The notes under the pieces are model-generated. The model saw only the letters and a list, made by a program, of their open reading frames with translations. It did no database searches and was not told where the DNA came from. The position numbers were made by a program, and so were the translations under genes. From Pseudomonadota bacterium (GTDB lineage: Bacteria > Bdellovibrionota_B > Oligoflexia > Oligoflexales > Bin106), in the NCBI GenBank assembly GCA_026710525.1, contig JAPOQT010000314.1:1-7309 (forward strand): 7,309 nucleotides of DNA. The letters are read 5' to 3'. Positions 1 to 6,004 of the stretch are shown piece by piece. Each line of letters starts with the position of its first letter. Positions within the stretch are counted from its first letter, which is position 1.

Positions 1-432
1 ACTCGGAACGATGCCTAACTTTCTTTTTGATTTTTTATCATGGATTCGTACGATTAATTCCATAGAAACAGGTGGGGTATAAGTGTCGCCGCTATCTATA
101 AAACAGTGGGCTACCGTGAGAAAAAAGTTGTCACCAATATGGGTGGCACCACATTTTCCGGTGCTGCCATGACTACCATCTTCTTGAGGTAGGTGTGTTA
201 ACAGCCAGGCAAAGTAGCCTGGTAAATCTGTGATTTTTTGGTATTCTATTCCCTGGTCAGTAGACAAATCATGATCGGTTTTAATGCTGCTCTTACAACT
301 AATGAGCAGATGATAAGGTAGTACTAGAACTACCAATATCATAAGATAAGTGGACCTTAAAACAACAGTGGAACTATCCTGGGCTGCTTTATAAAATGAT
401 TTACTTCTTAGATCTTCATTATAACTTGTCAT
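1..432 (-). CDS. Trypsin-like serine protease, putative lipoprotein (partial, C-terminus outside window)
   Basis: I translated this frame from the ATG at 432; 144 codons are open to the window edge, so the C-terminal part with the catalytic Asp and Ser is not visible. A hydrophobic segment at about residues 29-45 ends in the lipobox-like LISC (Cys46), suggesting a signal peptidase II-processed, membrane-anchored lipoprotein. About 30 residues precede the hydrophobic core, which is long for a signal peptide; Met31 is an alternative start but would leave no positively charged n-region. A chymotrypsin-fold N-terminal half follows: KITDLPGYFAW (66-76), then TVAHC with catalytic His109. Cys94 and Cys110 have the 16-residue spacing of the chymotrypsin His-loop disulfide. 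It is clearly a paralogue of the next gene upstream, sharing KTDH, the whole KITDLPGYFAW block and FF-T-AHCFI. A weak CAGG ribosome-binding site precedes the ATG. The 47-base gap suggests cotranscription. Substrate unknown. Confidence 0.82.
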   Translation of the reverse strand, partial: MTSYNEDLRSKSFYKAAQDSSTVVLRSTYLMILVVLVLPYHLLISCKSSIKTDHDLSTDQGIEYQKITDLPGYFAWLLTHLPQEDGSHGSTGKCGATHIGDNFFLTVAHCFIDSGDTYTPPVSMELIVRIHDKKSKRKLGIVPS

Positions 433-479
433 GAGCGAACCTGTTGTCAACAAGGTGTAAGAACTTTAATGGTTACTAC

Positions 480-1586
480 TTAGAAAAAAGCCTCATCTTC
501 AGAGAAAAGCTCGTCGCTGTTAGTAGGTGGATTATCAGGAAGTGTTTGTTTTTTCTGATGACTCTCAGTTGGTCGTGCCCTGGGTTGATGTCCATCGGAT
601 GGTTGTCGTTGATCTTTGAGATTTAAGGCTTGCATATGAGTATCGATAAAACCAATATGACTATGGAGATTTAACATGATAGCGACACTATCACATGATC
701 TTGTGTTGCCTTCAGCGAGGATCTTAGGTTTTTCTATTAAGGCAGGCACACCGCCTGATACCACTCCCACCAGAACGTTATGTTGAGCAACCTTCTTAAT
801 CACCGGTCCTCCAGAATCCCCAGAACAAACCCCTAAGATAGCCTCTGGTGATAGGTTATCCTTGTTATTCGTGCCGTAAAACACTGAGTCATCGAAAGAA
901 TCTCGCTTCTCTTGGTTGAAGAGTCTACTAAAATTAAAAGTCATCTTATGAATCGTATTCATCAATATTGTTGTGCCTTTTTGAACATGAGTATAGCCAC
1001 CGAAAAACCCTTCTCTAGAGCCGTAAACATTCCGATTTATTCCTGTGCCATAAATCCAGATTTTTCCCTTGAGACGATCAGAACTAAATTCGTTGCTGAG
1101 AGGTAGTTCGGCTTTAGCATAAACCGGTAGATTATCAGGAATACGAAGTTTAAAGATAGCAATGTCATTCGATGGGTCAAAAAAATTCTCTTTTTGTATC
1201 CGCTTAAACTGATTGTGAATAGCCACGCCAATGAAATCTTTGGCTCCTAATGTGTTTCTTATTTTCTGGCCTCTCAGCGACTGAGCAATATACTCAATGT
1301 ACGCAAATTTGAGCTGATTATTGGAGTTGCCAATAAAACAGTGAGCCGCTGTGATAAAAAAACCATAACCAATATATGTGGCTGAACAGAGAGAACGATC
1401 GGCTCTGAACCAGGCAAAATAGCCTGGTAGATCAGTGATCTTGGGATAGTATTTACCGTGGTCAGTTTTCAGATGAGAATCAGTATTTCTGGTGGCAGTG
1501 AAAACTTTACAGCCGGTTACCCCGTGGTATAGGATAATTAAGCTCAAGAAGGTGAAAAAGCTGTTTATAATTCTGAGAATATTCAT
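480..1586 (-). CDS. Trypsin-like (S1 family) serine protease, putative lipoprotein
   Basis: Complete 368-residue chymotrypsin-fold protease. Residues 1-25 form a signal peptide ending in the lipobox VTGC (Cys26), so an outer-membrane or periplasmic lipoprotein is likely. The triad is visible: His82 in TAAHC, Asp141 in SNDIAIFKL and Ser258 in GDSGGP. Cys67-Cys83 matches the chymotrypsin His-loop disulfide (42-58), and Cys254-Cys298 fits 191-220. The position equivalent to trypsin Asp189, six before the Ser, is Gly252, so cleavage after Lys/Arg is not predicted; a small or hydrophobic P1 is more likely (inference). Residues about 322-368 are a hydrophilic, Pro/Gln/Glu-rich tail outside the protease fold. 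No trypsin-type propeptide cleavage site is obvious, although about 45 residues separate the Cys anchor from the fold. No Shine-Dalgarno is visible before the ATG. It heads a tandem pair with the paralogue downstream. Substrate unknown; secreted defence, nutrition or host interaction are all possible. Confidence 0.9.
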   Translation of the reverse strand: MNILRIINSFFTFLSLIILYHGVTGCKVFTATRNTDSHLKTDHGKYYPKITDLPGYFAWFRADRSLCSATYIGYGFFITAAHCFIGNSNNQLKFAYIEYIAQSLRGQKIRNTLGAKDFIGVAIHNQFKRIQKENFFDPSNDIAIFKLRIPDNLPVYAKAELPLSNEFSSDRLKGKIWIYGTGINRNVYGSREGFFGGYTHVQKGTTILMNTIHKMTFNFSRLFNQEKRDSFDDSVFYGTNNKDNLSPEAILGVCSGDSGGPVIKKVAQHNVLVGVVSGGVPALIEKPKILAEGNTRSCDSVAIMLNLHSHIGFIDTHMQALNLKDQRQPSDGHQPRARPTESHQKKQTLPDNPPTNSDELFSEDEAFF

Positions 1587-1621
1587 GATTTTTTGATCAT
1601 ATAATAATTATCGAGAAATTA

Positions 1622-1648
1622 ATTATACAAAACAAGTTTCTTTGTCGG
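1622..1648 (-). promoter_or_regulatory. Candidate sigma70-type promoter for the protease pair
   Basis: On the minus strand a perfect TATAAT lies at 1627-1622. CCGACA at 1648-1643 matches four of six bases of the -35 consensus, with a short 15-base spacer. Transcription would begin near 1615, leaving about 30 bases of leader before the protease ATG at 1586. The surroundings are very AT-rich, so chance matches are common. The call rests on the perfect -10 and on position. Confidence 0.4.
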
Positions 1649-1734
1649 ATTATTTATTTTATTTCTATAGTTTATTAACAAGTAAGTAGACAACAAGGTT
1701 GCTTGAGAGACAGAGACCTTACTAAAATATCATC

Positions 1735-1887
1735 ATTAAAGAAATTATAGGGCTGTCTGTTGTGTAAAAAACCATGTTATTCCCATGTCTTACGATTTTT
1801 ACTGACGATGTTAAAGCCTCGAATATTACCGAAAATGGGTGCAATGGCATATTTAGGATAATGGTGGTCAAGTGTTAACGGATACTG
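1735..1887 (-). pseudogene. Possible remnant of an IS5-family transposase C-terminus
   Basis: In one minus-strand frame, codons from 1887 downwards read without a start after a TAG. They contain YAIAPIFGNIRGFNIVSKNR and then meet an in-frame TAA at 1779-1777. The same frame continues with HGF..N....YNFFN to 1735. As remembered, the C-terminal part of IS5-like DDE transposases has a V-E-x-V-F-G-x-[IL]-K-x-F-[KR]-I-[LV]-S stretch, then a basic segment, G-[LF]-R-F-N and a final IYNF/IYNYEL. The order and spacing here fit that pattern. The usual catalytic Glu is replaced by Ala (IAP rather than VEP/VEH), and the basic segment has the stop. The N-terminal two-thirds are absent and no terminal inverted repeats are seen. 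The match is from memory of the family, so the assignment is tentative. Confidence 0.35.
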
Positions 1888-1932
1888 CTACGGAGACAAT
1901 CATTGTGGCTAAAAGTCACGCTGTCACAGATT

Positions 1933-3093
1933 TTATACCAATATTCTTTGAATTGATGGATGAAGCATGGTGAGGGTTTCAAAAATGCTGGTATGGCACC
2001 AAGCGGCTAGATCGTCAAGGGTGATTTCTAGAGACTCGCTATTTAATTGACTAGAGGAGTCGCCGGAACTGGTGCCGATAAGTGTTACCTGATCGCCTTC
2101 GGCGAAATCAATGACTGGCGGCAGATGAATGGTGGCAGTATTCATCGAAATTTTACCAACAAAAGGACACCGCTGTCCTCTCACAAGGACATGAGCTTTA
2201 CCATATGAAGTTGGCCTAATCCGGTAGCCATAGTGGTAGCCGATAGCAATCACAGCGATCGTCATATGGCTCTTTGCTTTATAGGTGCCTTGATAACCAA
2301 TAGCATCCCCTGGTCGTATCGACTTGATTTGGATAATATGGGTTTTCCACTTGATGATAGGTGTTAATTGCTGAAGCAGATGACCGTGTTCTTTCGCTAG
2401 GTGTTTTTTTGTCGTTGAATAAGGCCAGTAGCCATACAGGCTAATGCCACACCTCACCATATCTAGGTGAGAGGCTGGATGAGTTAAGACGCCATGGGAA
2501 GCACTAATATGACTGATCGGTTTTAGGTCGTACTGGGCACAGATCTTTTGCGCTGTGTTTAACCGAGCAAGTTGCTGATCAATAGAGCCACTCTCATTGG
2601 ATAAGTGGCTCATAAGACCAGTGACGGCATGTAGTAACGATTTGTTTTTAATCCGACCCATAATGTCAGAAAGCTCTTCCAGGAAAAAACCTTGACGGTT
2701 CATCCCGGTGTCGCATTTGAGGTGACCTGGTGGTGGTGAAGTCATGTCAAGCCAAGTACTTAGTACTTTGTGATTAGCTAAAGTAACATGAACACTTAAC
2801 TGTGATGCTAAGGATAAATGGTTAGGTTGCAGAGGACCAATCACTAAAACAAAGCCTCGATAACCTTGCTCCCTCACCTTCTCAGCTTCCCAAACATCAT
2901 TCACTCCCAGCCACTCACAAGGAAGCTGCTGGATAACACTAAGAATATGGGTTAAACCAAGACCGTAACCATCCGCTTTTACGACGGCCATTATTTTCGC
3001 TGGCGCCACAACCCTTGACAGTGCCATAAAATTGTTCACAAAGGCATCACGGTTTAACTCTATCCAGGTATTTGGTAATACTTTTGTTGTCAT
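1933..3093 (-). CDS. alr: Alanine racemase (PLP-dependent)
   Basis: Interconverts L- and D-alanine in the cytoplasm, supplying D-Ala for peptidoglycan. The 386-residue length is normal for the family. The N-terminal TIM barrel carries the PLP lysine Lys39 in VVKADGYG, with Tyr43. KCDTGMNRQGF follows (Lys126, Arg133), then SHLSNE with His163 and VRCGISLYG with Arg214, the pyridine-nitrogen ligand. The second catalytic base is Tyr267 in IGYQGTY, in the C-terminal beta domain. Several usually conserved positions differ: the GYADG motif reads GYHYG (287), the [CR]MD motif reads SMN (316-318), the HxANSA loop reads HISASH (195-200), and the Tyr of the terminal NYE motif is Phe371. Both catalytic residues are intact, so I expect activity, though substrate range could be altered. 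The ATG at 3093 is the only reasonable start because WIELNRDAF follows directly. It has no Shine-Dalgarno and is preceded by a C6 run. Divergent from sdhC. Confidence 0.93.
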   Translation of the reverse strand: MTTKVLPNTWIELNRDAFVNNFMALSRVVAPAKIMAVVKADGYGLGLTHILSVIQQLPCEWLGVNDVWEAEKVREQGYRGFVLVIGPLQPNHLSLASQLSVHVTLANHKVLSTWLDMTSPPPGHLKCDTGMNRQGFFLEELSDIMGRIKNKSLLHAVTGLMSHLSNESGSIDQQLARLNTAQKICAQYDLKPISHISASHGVLTHPASHLDMVRCGISLYGYWPYSTTKKHLAKEHGHLLQQLTPIIKWKTHIIQIKSIRPGDAIGYQGTYKAKSHMTIAVIAIGYHYGYRIRPTSYGKAHVLVRGQRCPFVGKISMNTATIHLPPVIDFAEGDQVTLIGTSSGDSSSQLNSESLEITLDDLAAWCHTSIFETLTMLHPSIQRILV

Positions 3094-3185
3094 GGGGGGC
3101 TATTATGGTGCTGACAAAGATCAGGGCTGTTTGAAGAAACTCACTAAGTATCTTACCATATTCCTATACCTAACTGATTTTGTTG

Positions 3186-3194
3186 TGATACAAT
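3186..3194 (+). promoter_or_regulatory. Candidate extended -10 promoter for sdhCAB
   Basis: TGA followed by TACAAT (five of six to TATAAT) forms an extended -10 element; no good -35 hexamer lies 16-18 bases upstream. Transcription would start near 3201, leaving about 70 bases before sdhC. The element overlaps a perfect short inverted repeat, TTGT-GAT-ACAA (3183-3193), which could be an operator half-site pair or chance. It is in the right place and orientation in the alr/sdhC divergent spacer. Confidence 0.4.
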
Positions 3195-3225
3195 ACGACT
3201 TCGTGCTATTTGGTAGGTAGTGATC

Positions 3226-3249
3226 ATGGTTTTCTCTTATTCACCATAA
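3226..3249 (+). CDS. Possible seven-codon leader ORF upstream of sdhC
   Basis: ATG at 3226 opens MVFSYSP and stops at TAA 3247-3249, 22 bases before the sdhC ATG. It is preceded at good spacing by GGTAGGTAG, a better ribosome-binding site than anything in front of sdhC. It lies downstream of the candidate promoter, so it would be in the leader of the sdh transcript. It could help load ribosomes for sdhC or be a chance ORF. No regulatory amino-acid run is present, so classical attenuation is unlikely. Confidence 0.2.
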   Translation: MVFSYSP

Positions 3250-3271
3250 AACCGCTAATATTTCTATTCTT

Positions 3272-3928
3272 ATGATGCGAGCCGTCTTACATTCGAGTGT
3301 GTTGTTAAAAGCTGTGATGGCTGTGAGTGGCCTGTTGATGGTGGGATTTTTACTTGGCCATATGGCTGGTAATCTCTTGATCTTTTTAGGTCAAGATGCC
3401 CTGAATAGTTATGCTGCCAAATTACATAGCATGCCTAGTATTTTATGGACAGTACGCATAGGACTATTAGTGTGTTTATTGGCTCACGTATTCAGTGGAA
3501 TCAAACTAGCGATCAAAAATAGACAGAGCCGTTCGACTCCTTATAAAGTTAAGCATCCCAATGCATCGACGTTAGCCTCTCGTAGTATGGCGATCACCGG
3601 CTGTCTTATTTTACTCTATATTTGCTACCACCTAGCCCATTTCACCGTTAAATGGACCCATCCTGAATTCCAACAAAATCCTGGGGATGTGTATGGGATG
3701 GTGGTGACCAGTTTTCAACATCCTTTGATTGCATTCACATATGTCCTGTCCATGGCCATGGTGGGAGCCCATCTTTATCATGGCATTAAAAGTGCTTTTG
3801 ATAGTCTTGGTTTCTACCATCCTTTTTATTCAGTGTTGGTTTGTCGTATAGCGAAGGTGACCTGTGTGCTGCTCGCCTTAGGCTTTAGTTCTGTGCCGGT
3901 TTGTGTGTACTTTGGCCTTATTTCGTAA
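3272..3928 (+). CDS. sdhC: Succinate dehydrogenase cytochrome b558 subunit
   Basis: Membrane anchor of succinate:quinone oxidoreductase. It carries two b haems and passes electrons between the iron-sulfur protein and the quinone, usually menaquinone in this enzyme type. The 218-residue protein has five hydrophobic segments, about 11-40, 57-80, 106-125, 149-172 and 186-214, as in the single-subunit b558 family. Candidate haem ligands sit in the expected helices: His30 (GHMAGN), His72 (AHVFSG), His120 or His123 (YHLAHF), and His167 or His170 (HLYHG). The N-terminus aligns with the family's SSS-x-x-K-x-x-MA-x-SG pattern, supporting ATG 3272 or the adjacent ATG 3275. There is no Shine-Dalgarno and no other in-frame start codon after the TGA at 3221 except rare ATT codons. 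It is first of the sdhCAB set, 48 bases before sdhA. The absence of a separate sdhD is expected, since this subunit replaces both anchors. Confidence 0.93.
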   Translation: MMRAVLHSSVLLKAVMAVSGLLMVGFLLGHMAGNLLIFLGQDALNSYAAKLHSMPSILWTVRIGLLVCLLAHVFSGIKLAIKNRQSRSTPYKVKHPNASTLASRSMAITGCLILLYICYHLAHFTVKWTHPEFQQNPGDVYGMVVTSFQHPLIAFTYVLSMAMVGAHLYHGIKSAFDSLGFYHPFYSVLVCRIAKVTCVLLALGFSSVPVCVYFGLIS

Positions 3929-3942
3929 TGACATCAATGTCA
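3929..3942. repeat. Perfect 14-base inverted repeat between sdhC and sdhA
   Basis: TGACAT-CA-ATGTCA begins directly after the sdhC TAA. The arms are six bases with a two-base centre, too tight a loop for a stable RNA hairpin, and no T-run follows, so it is not a terminator. It could be a DNA-binding palindrome or chance. Confidence 0.35.
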
Positions 3943-3966
3943 AAATAGCACCCATCTTCTTTATTT

Positions 3967-3969
3967 GAG
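3967..3969 (+). promoter_or_regulatory. Ribosome-binding site supporting the sdhA ATG start
   Basis: GAG seven bases before ATG 3977 is a short but well-placed Shine-Dalgarno core. It overlaps the TTG at 3965 that would otherwise extend the frame by four codons. This favours the ATG, together with the typical family N-terminus M-x-LD-x-KIP that begins exactly there. Confidence 0.5.
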
Positions 3970-3976
3970 TGTATCT

Positions 3977-5929
3977 ATGAATCTTGATGGCAAAATACCT
4001 AAAGGGGCGCTTGCTGACAAATGGTCTTCCCATAAGTTTCAAATGTCTCTTTTAGCTCCGGCTCAAAAAAGACATTATAAAATTCTTGTGGTGGGTACGG
4101 GTCTTGCCGGAGCTAGTGCCGCTGCTACTTTGGCAGAGCTCGGTTATCAGGTAGAGGCTTTTTGTTTTCAAGATAGTCCTCGGCGCGCTCATTCTATTGC
4201 GGCTCAAGGCGGTATTAATGCTTGTAAAAATTATCAGGGAGATGGGGATAGTGTTCGACGACTCTTCTATGACACAATTAAAGGCGGGGATTTTAGATCC
4301 CGTGAAGCTAATGTTTACCGGTTAGCTGAAGAATCTCAAAATATTATTGATCAGGCTGTGGCTCAGGGTGTGCCCTTTGCGAGAGATTATGGCGGTTTTC
4401 TCGATAATCGTTCCTTTGGCGGTGCCCAGGTATCGCGAACATTTTATGCCAAGGGTCAAACAGGACAACAGCTGTTACTTGGTGCTTATTCTGCCTTACA
4501 AAGGCAAGTGGCTCGTGGTGGTGTGAAGCTACACACTCGAACAGAGCTACTGGATATTGTCGTGGATCATGACGAAGTCAAAGGAATTATCACCCGCAAT
4601 CTTGTTTCAGGGAAAATCAATCGGTTTGCCGGACATGCAGTAGTACTCGCGACTGGTGGTTATGGTAACGTCTTTTATCTTTCAACTAACGCACTTGGCT
4701 CCAACGTTACCGCGACATACCGAGCTTATTTGCGAGGTGCTGGTTTTGCTAACCCTTGTTTCACTCAGATTCATCCCACTTGTATTCCTGTGAAGGGAAA
4801 TTATCAATCAAAACTCACACTCATGAGTGAGTCACTACGCAATGATGGTCGGGTGTGGGTGCCTAAATCAGGGGATCCATCCCGTAACCCTAGTCAAATT
4901 GCTGAGGAAGACCGTGATTATTATTTAGAACGGATTTATCCTAGCTTTGGTAATCTCGTGCCTCGTGATATTGCTTCGAGGAAAGCAAAAGAAATGTGTG
5001 ATGCTGGTAAAGGAGTGGGCCCGGGAGGACTAGGGGTGTATCTAGACTTCTCTGATGCTATTTCTCGGCTCGGTGAAAAGACCATGGGTGAACGATACGG
5101 TAATTTATTTGATATGTATCGCCAAATCACTGGTGAAAACCCATATAAAACCCCGATGAGAATTTATCCGGCAGTCCATTACACCATGGGGGGGCTTTGG
5201 GTTGATTATAATTTGATGAGTAATATTCGGGGACTACATGTGATTGGTGAAGCGAATTTTTCCGATCATGGCTCTAATCGGCTTGGGGCATCTGCTCTTA
5301 TGCAAGGTTTGGCTGATGGTTACTTCATTTTACCTTACACCATCTCCCATTACTTGGCGAGTCATAAACCAACCCTTACTCCTTTAGATAACAATTTGTT
5401 TAACCGAGTAGAGTCACAGGTCACAGCTAAAATTCGTTCGCTACTCAGTATTGGTGGTTCTCGCTCTCCTCATGAATTCCACCGAGAACTTGGTAAGATT
5501 ATGTGGAATTATTGTGGTATGTCGAGGACGACAGAAGGTTTGAGATCAGCTATTGCCAAGATCCAACAGTTAAAGCAAGATTTTTGGCAAGATCTCTATA
5601 TTCCGGGTTCGGCTGGTACTTTTAATCAAACACTAGAGTCTGCTGGCAGAGTGGCAGATTTTCTGTCTTTTGGTGAATTAATGTGTCAGGATGCCCTTGC
5701 GCGTGAAGAGTCTTGTGGTGGTCATTTTAGGGAAGAGCATCAAACCAGTGCTGGTGAGGCAAAGCGTGATGATCAGAAATTTGCTCATGTGGCAGTTTGG
5801 CAGCATGTGAATCAGGATCGAGGCTCATCAGGTGTTAAGGGTGATGAGATGAGGCCTATCAAAACTAAAAGACACACTGAGAAGCTTGAGTTTAATGAAG
5901 TACAGTTAACTTCACGAAGTTATAAATAA
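3977..5929 (+). CDS. sdhA: Succinate dehydrogenase flavoprotein subunit
   Basis: Catalytic subunit that oxidises succinate to fumarate (or the reverse) with covalently bound FAD, linking the TCA cycle to the quinone pool on the cytoplasmic face of the membrane. From ATG 3977 it has 650 residues, normal for the b558-type enzyme; an in-frame TTG at 3965 would add four. Visible parts, in 650-residue numbering: dinucleotide-binding VVGTGLAGAS (about 38-47), FAD-linking His72 in RRAHSIAAQGG, substrate His266 in QIHPTC, general-acid Arg330 in PRDIASRK, His401 in HYTMGG and Arg435 in GSNRLGASAL. The sequence ends with QLTSRSYK, like the family's usual RSYK/RNYK terminus. About 20 polar residues before it (about 612-634) look longer than usual. 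The KIPKGALADKW N-terminus is characteristic of the b558 clade rather than E. coli SdhA or FrdA. Direction in vivo cannot be told from sequence, but the non-sulfur context and family make succinate oxidation the default. Confidence 0.96.
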   Translation: MNLDGKIPKGALADKWSSHKFQMSLLAPAQKRHYKILVVGTGLAGASAAATLAELGYQVEAFCFQDSPRRAHSIAAQGGINACKNYQGDGDSVRRLFYDTIKGGDFRSREANVYRLAEESQNIIDQAVAQGVPFARDYGGFLDNRSFGGAQVSRTFYAKGQTGQQLLLGAYSALQRQVARGGVKLHTRTELLDIVVDHDEVKGIITRNLVSGKINRFAGHAVVLATGGYGNVFYLSTNALGSNVTATYRAYLRGAGFANPCFTQIHPTCIPVKGNYQSKLTLMSESLRNDGRVWVPKSGDPSRNPSQIAEEDRDYYLERIYPSFGNLVPRDIASRKAKEMCDAGKGVGPGGLGVYLDFSDAISRLGEKTMGERYGNLFDMYRQITGENPYKTPMRIYPAVHYTMGGLWVDYNLMSNIRGLHVIGEANFSDHGSNRLGASALMQGLADGYFILPYTISHYLASHKPTLTPLDNNLFNRVESQVTAKIRSLLSIGGSRSPHEFHRELGKIMWNYCGMSRTTEGLRSAIAKIQQLKQDFWQDLYIPGSAGTFNQTLESAGRVADFLSFGELMCQDALAREESCGGHFREEHQTSAGEAKRDDQKFAHVAVWQHVNQDRGSSGVKGDEMRPIKTKRHTEKLEFNEVQLTSRSYK

Positions 5930-5993
5930 CATAACAAATGAGCTGAGGACGATGTTTCCTTGTTCCTTTGGTCCATTCAGGTAAGCAGGCAAG

Positions 5994-5998
5994 AAAGG
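5994..5998 (+). promoter_or_regulatory. Ribosome-binding site of sdhB
   Basis: AAAGG, six bases before ATG 6005, is the clearest Shine-Dalgarno in the window and fixes the sdhB start. The 75-base sdhA-sdhB spacer (5930-6004) otherwise shows no promoter or terminator. Confidence 0.6.
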
Positions 5999-6004
5999 TA
6001 GACC

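Larger units (their letters stand above)
1587..1932. other. Gene-free spacer between alr and the protease pair
   Basis: This 346-base stretch lies between two leftward-reading genes. It contains no intact reading frame with a start and ribosome-binding site. The protease promoter candidate sits in its left, AT-rich part, and a transposase-like remnant in its right half. I saw no convincing rho-independent terminator for alr: the short imperfect inverted repeats here are not followed by a T-run on the minus strand. The length and the remnant suggest that alr and the proteases are separate transcription units, probably separated by an old insertion. Confidence 0.7.

Noticed and set aside
205..222. 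Inverted repeat CCAGGC-N6-GCCTGG, also present in the other protease gene at 1410-1427
   Set aside because: It is explained by the codons for Pro-Gly-Tyr-Phe-Ala-Trp in a conserved block; there is no reason to call it a regulatory hairpin.
433..479. Near-palindrome CCTGTTG-T-CAACAAGG between the two protease genes
   Set aside because: It needs a bulge, has a one-base centre and no T-run; it is neither a terminator nor a clear operator.
912..1231. Short open frames on both strands inside the protease gene (about 64 codons each)
   Set aside because: They overlap a gene with a complete catalytic triad, lack ribosome-binding sites and resemble no family; they are shadows.
3965..3976. TTG start extending SdhA by four residues
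   Set aside because: The family N-terminus begins at the ATG at 3977, and the GAG ribosome-binding core lies between the two starts, so it can only serve the ATG.
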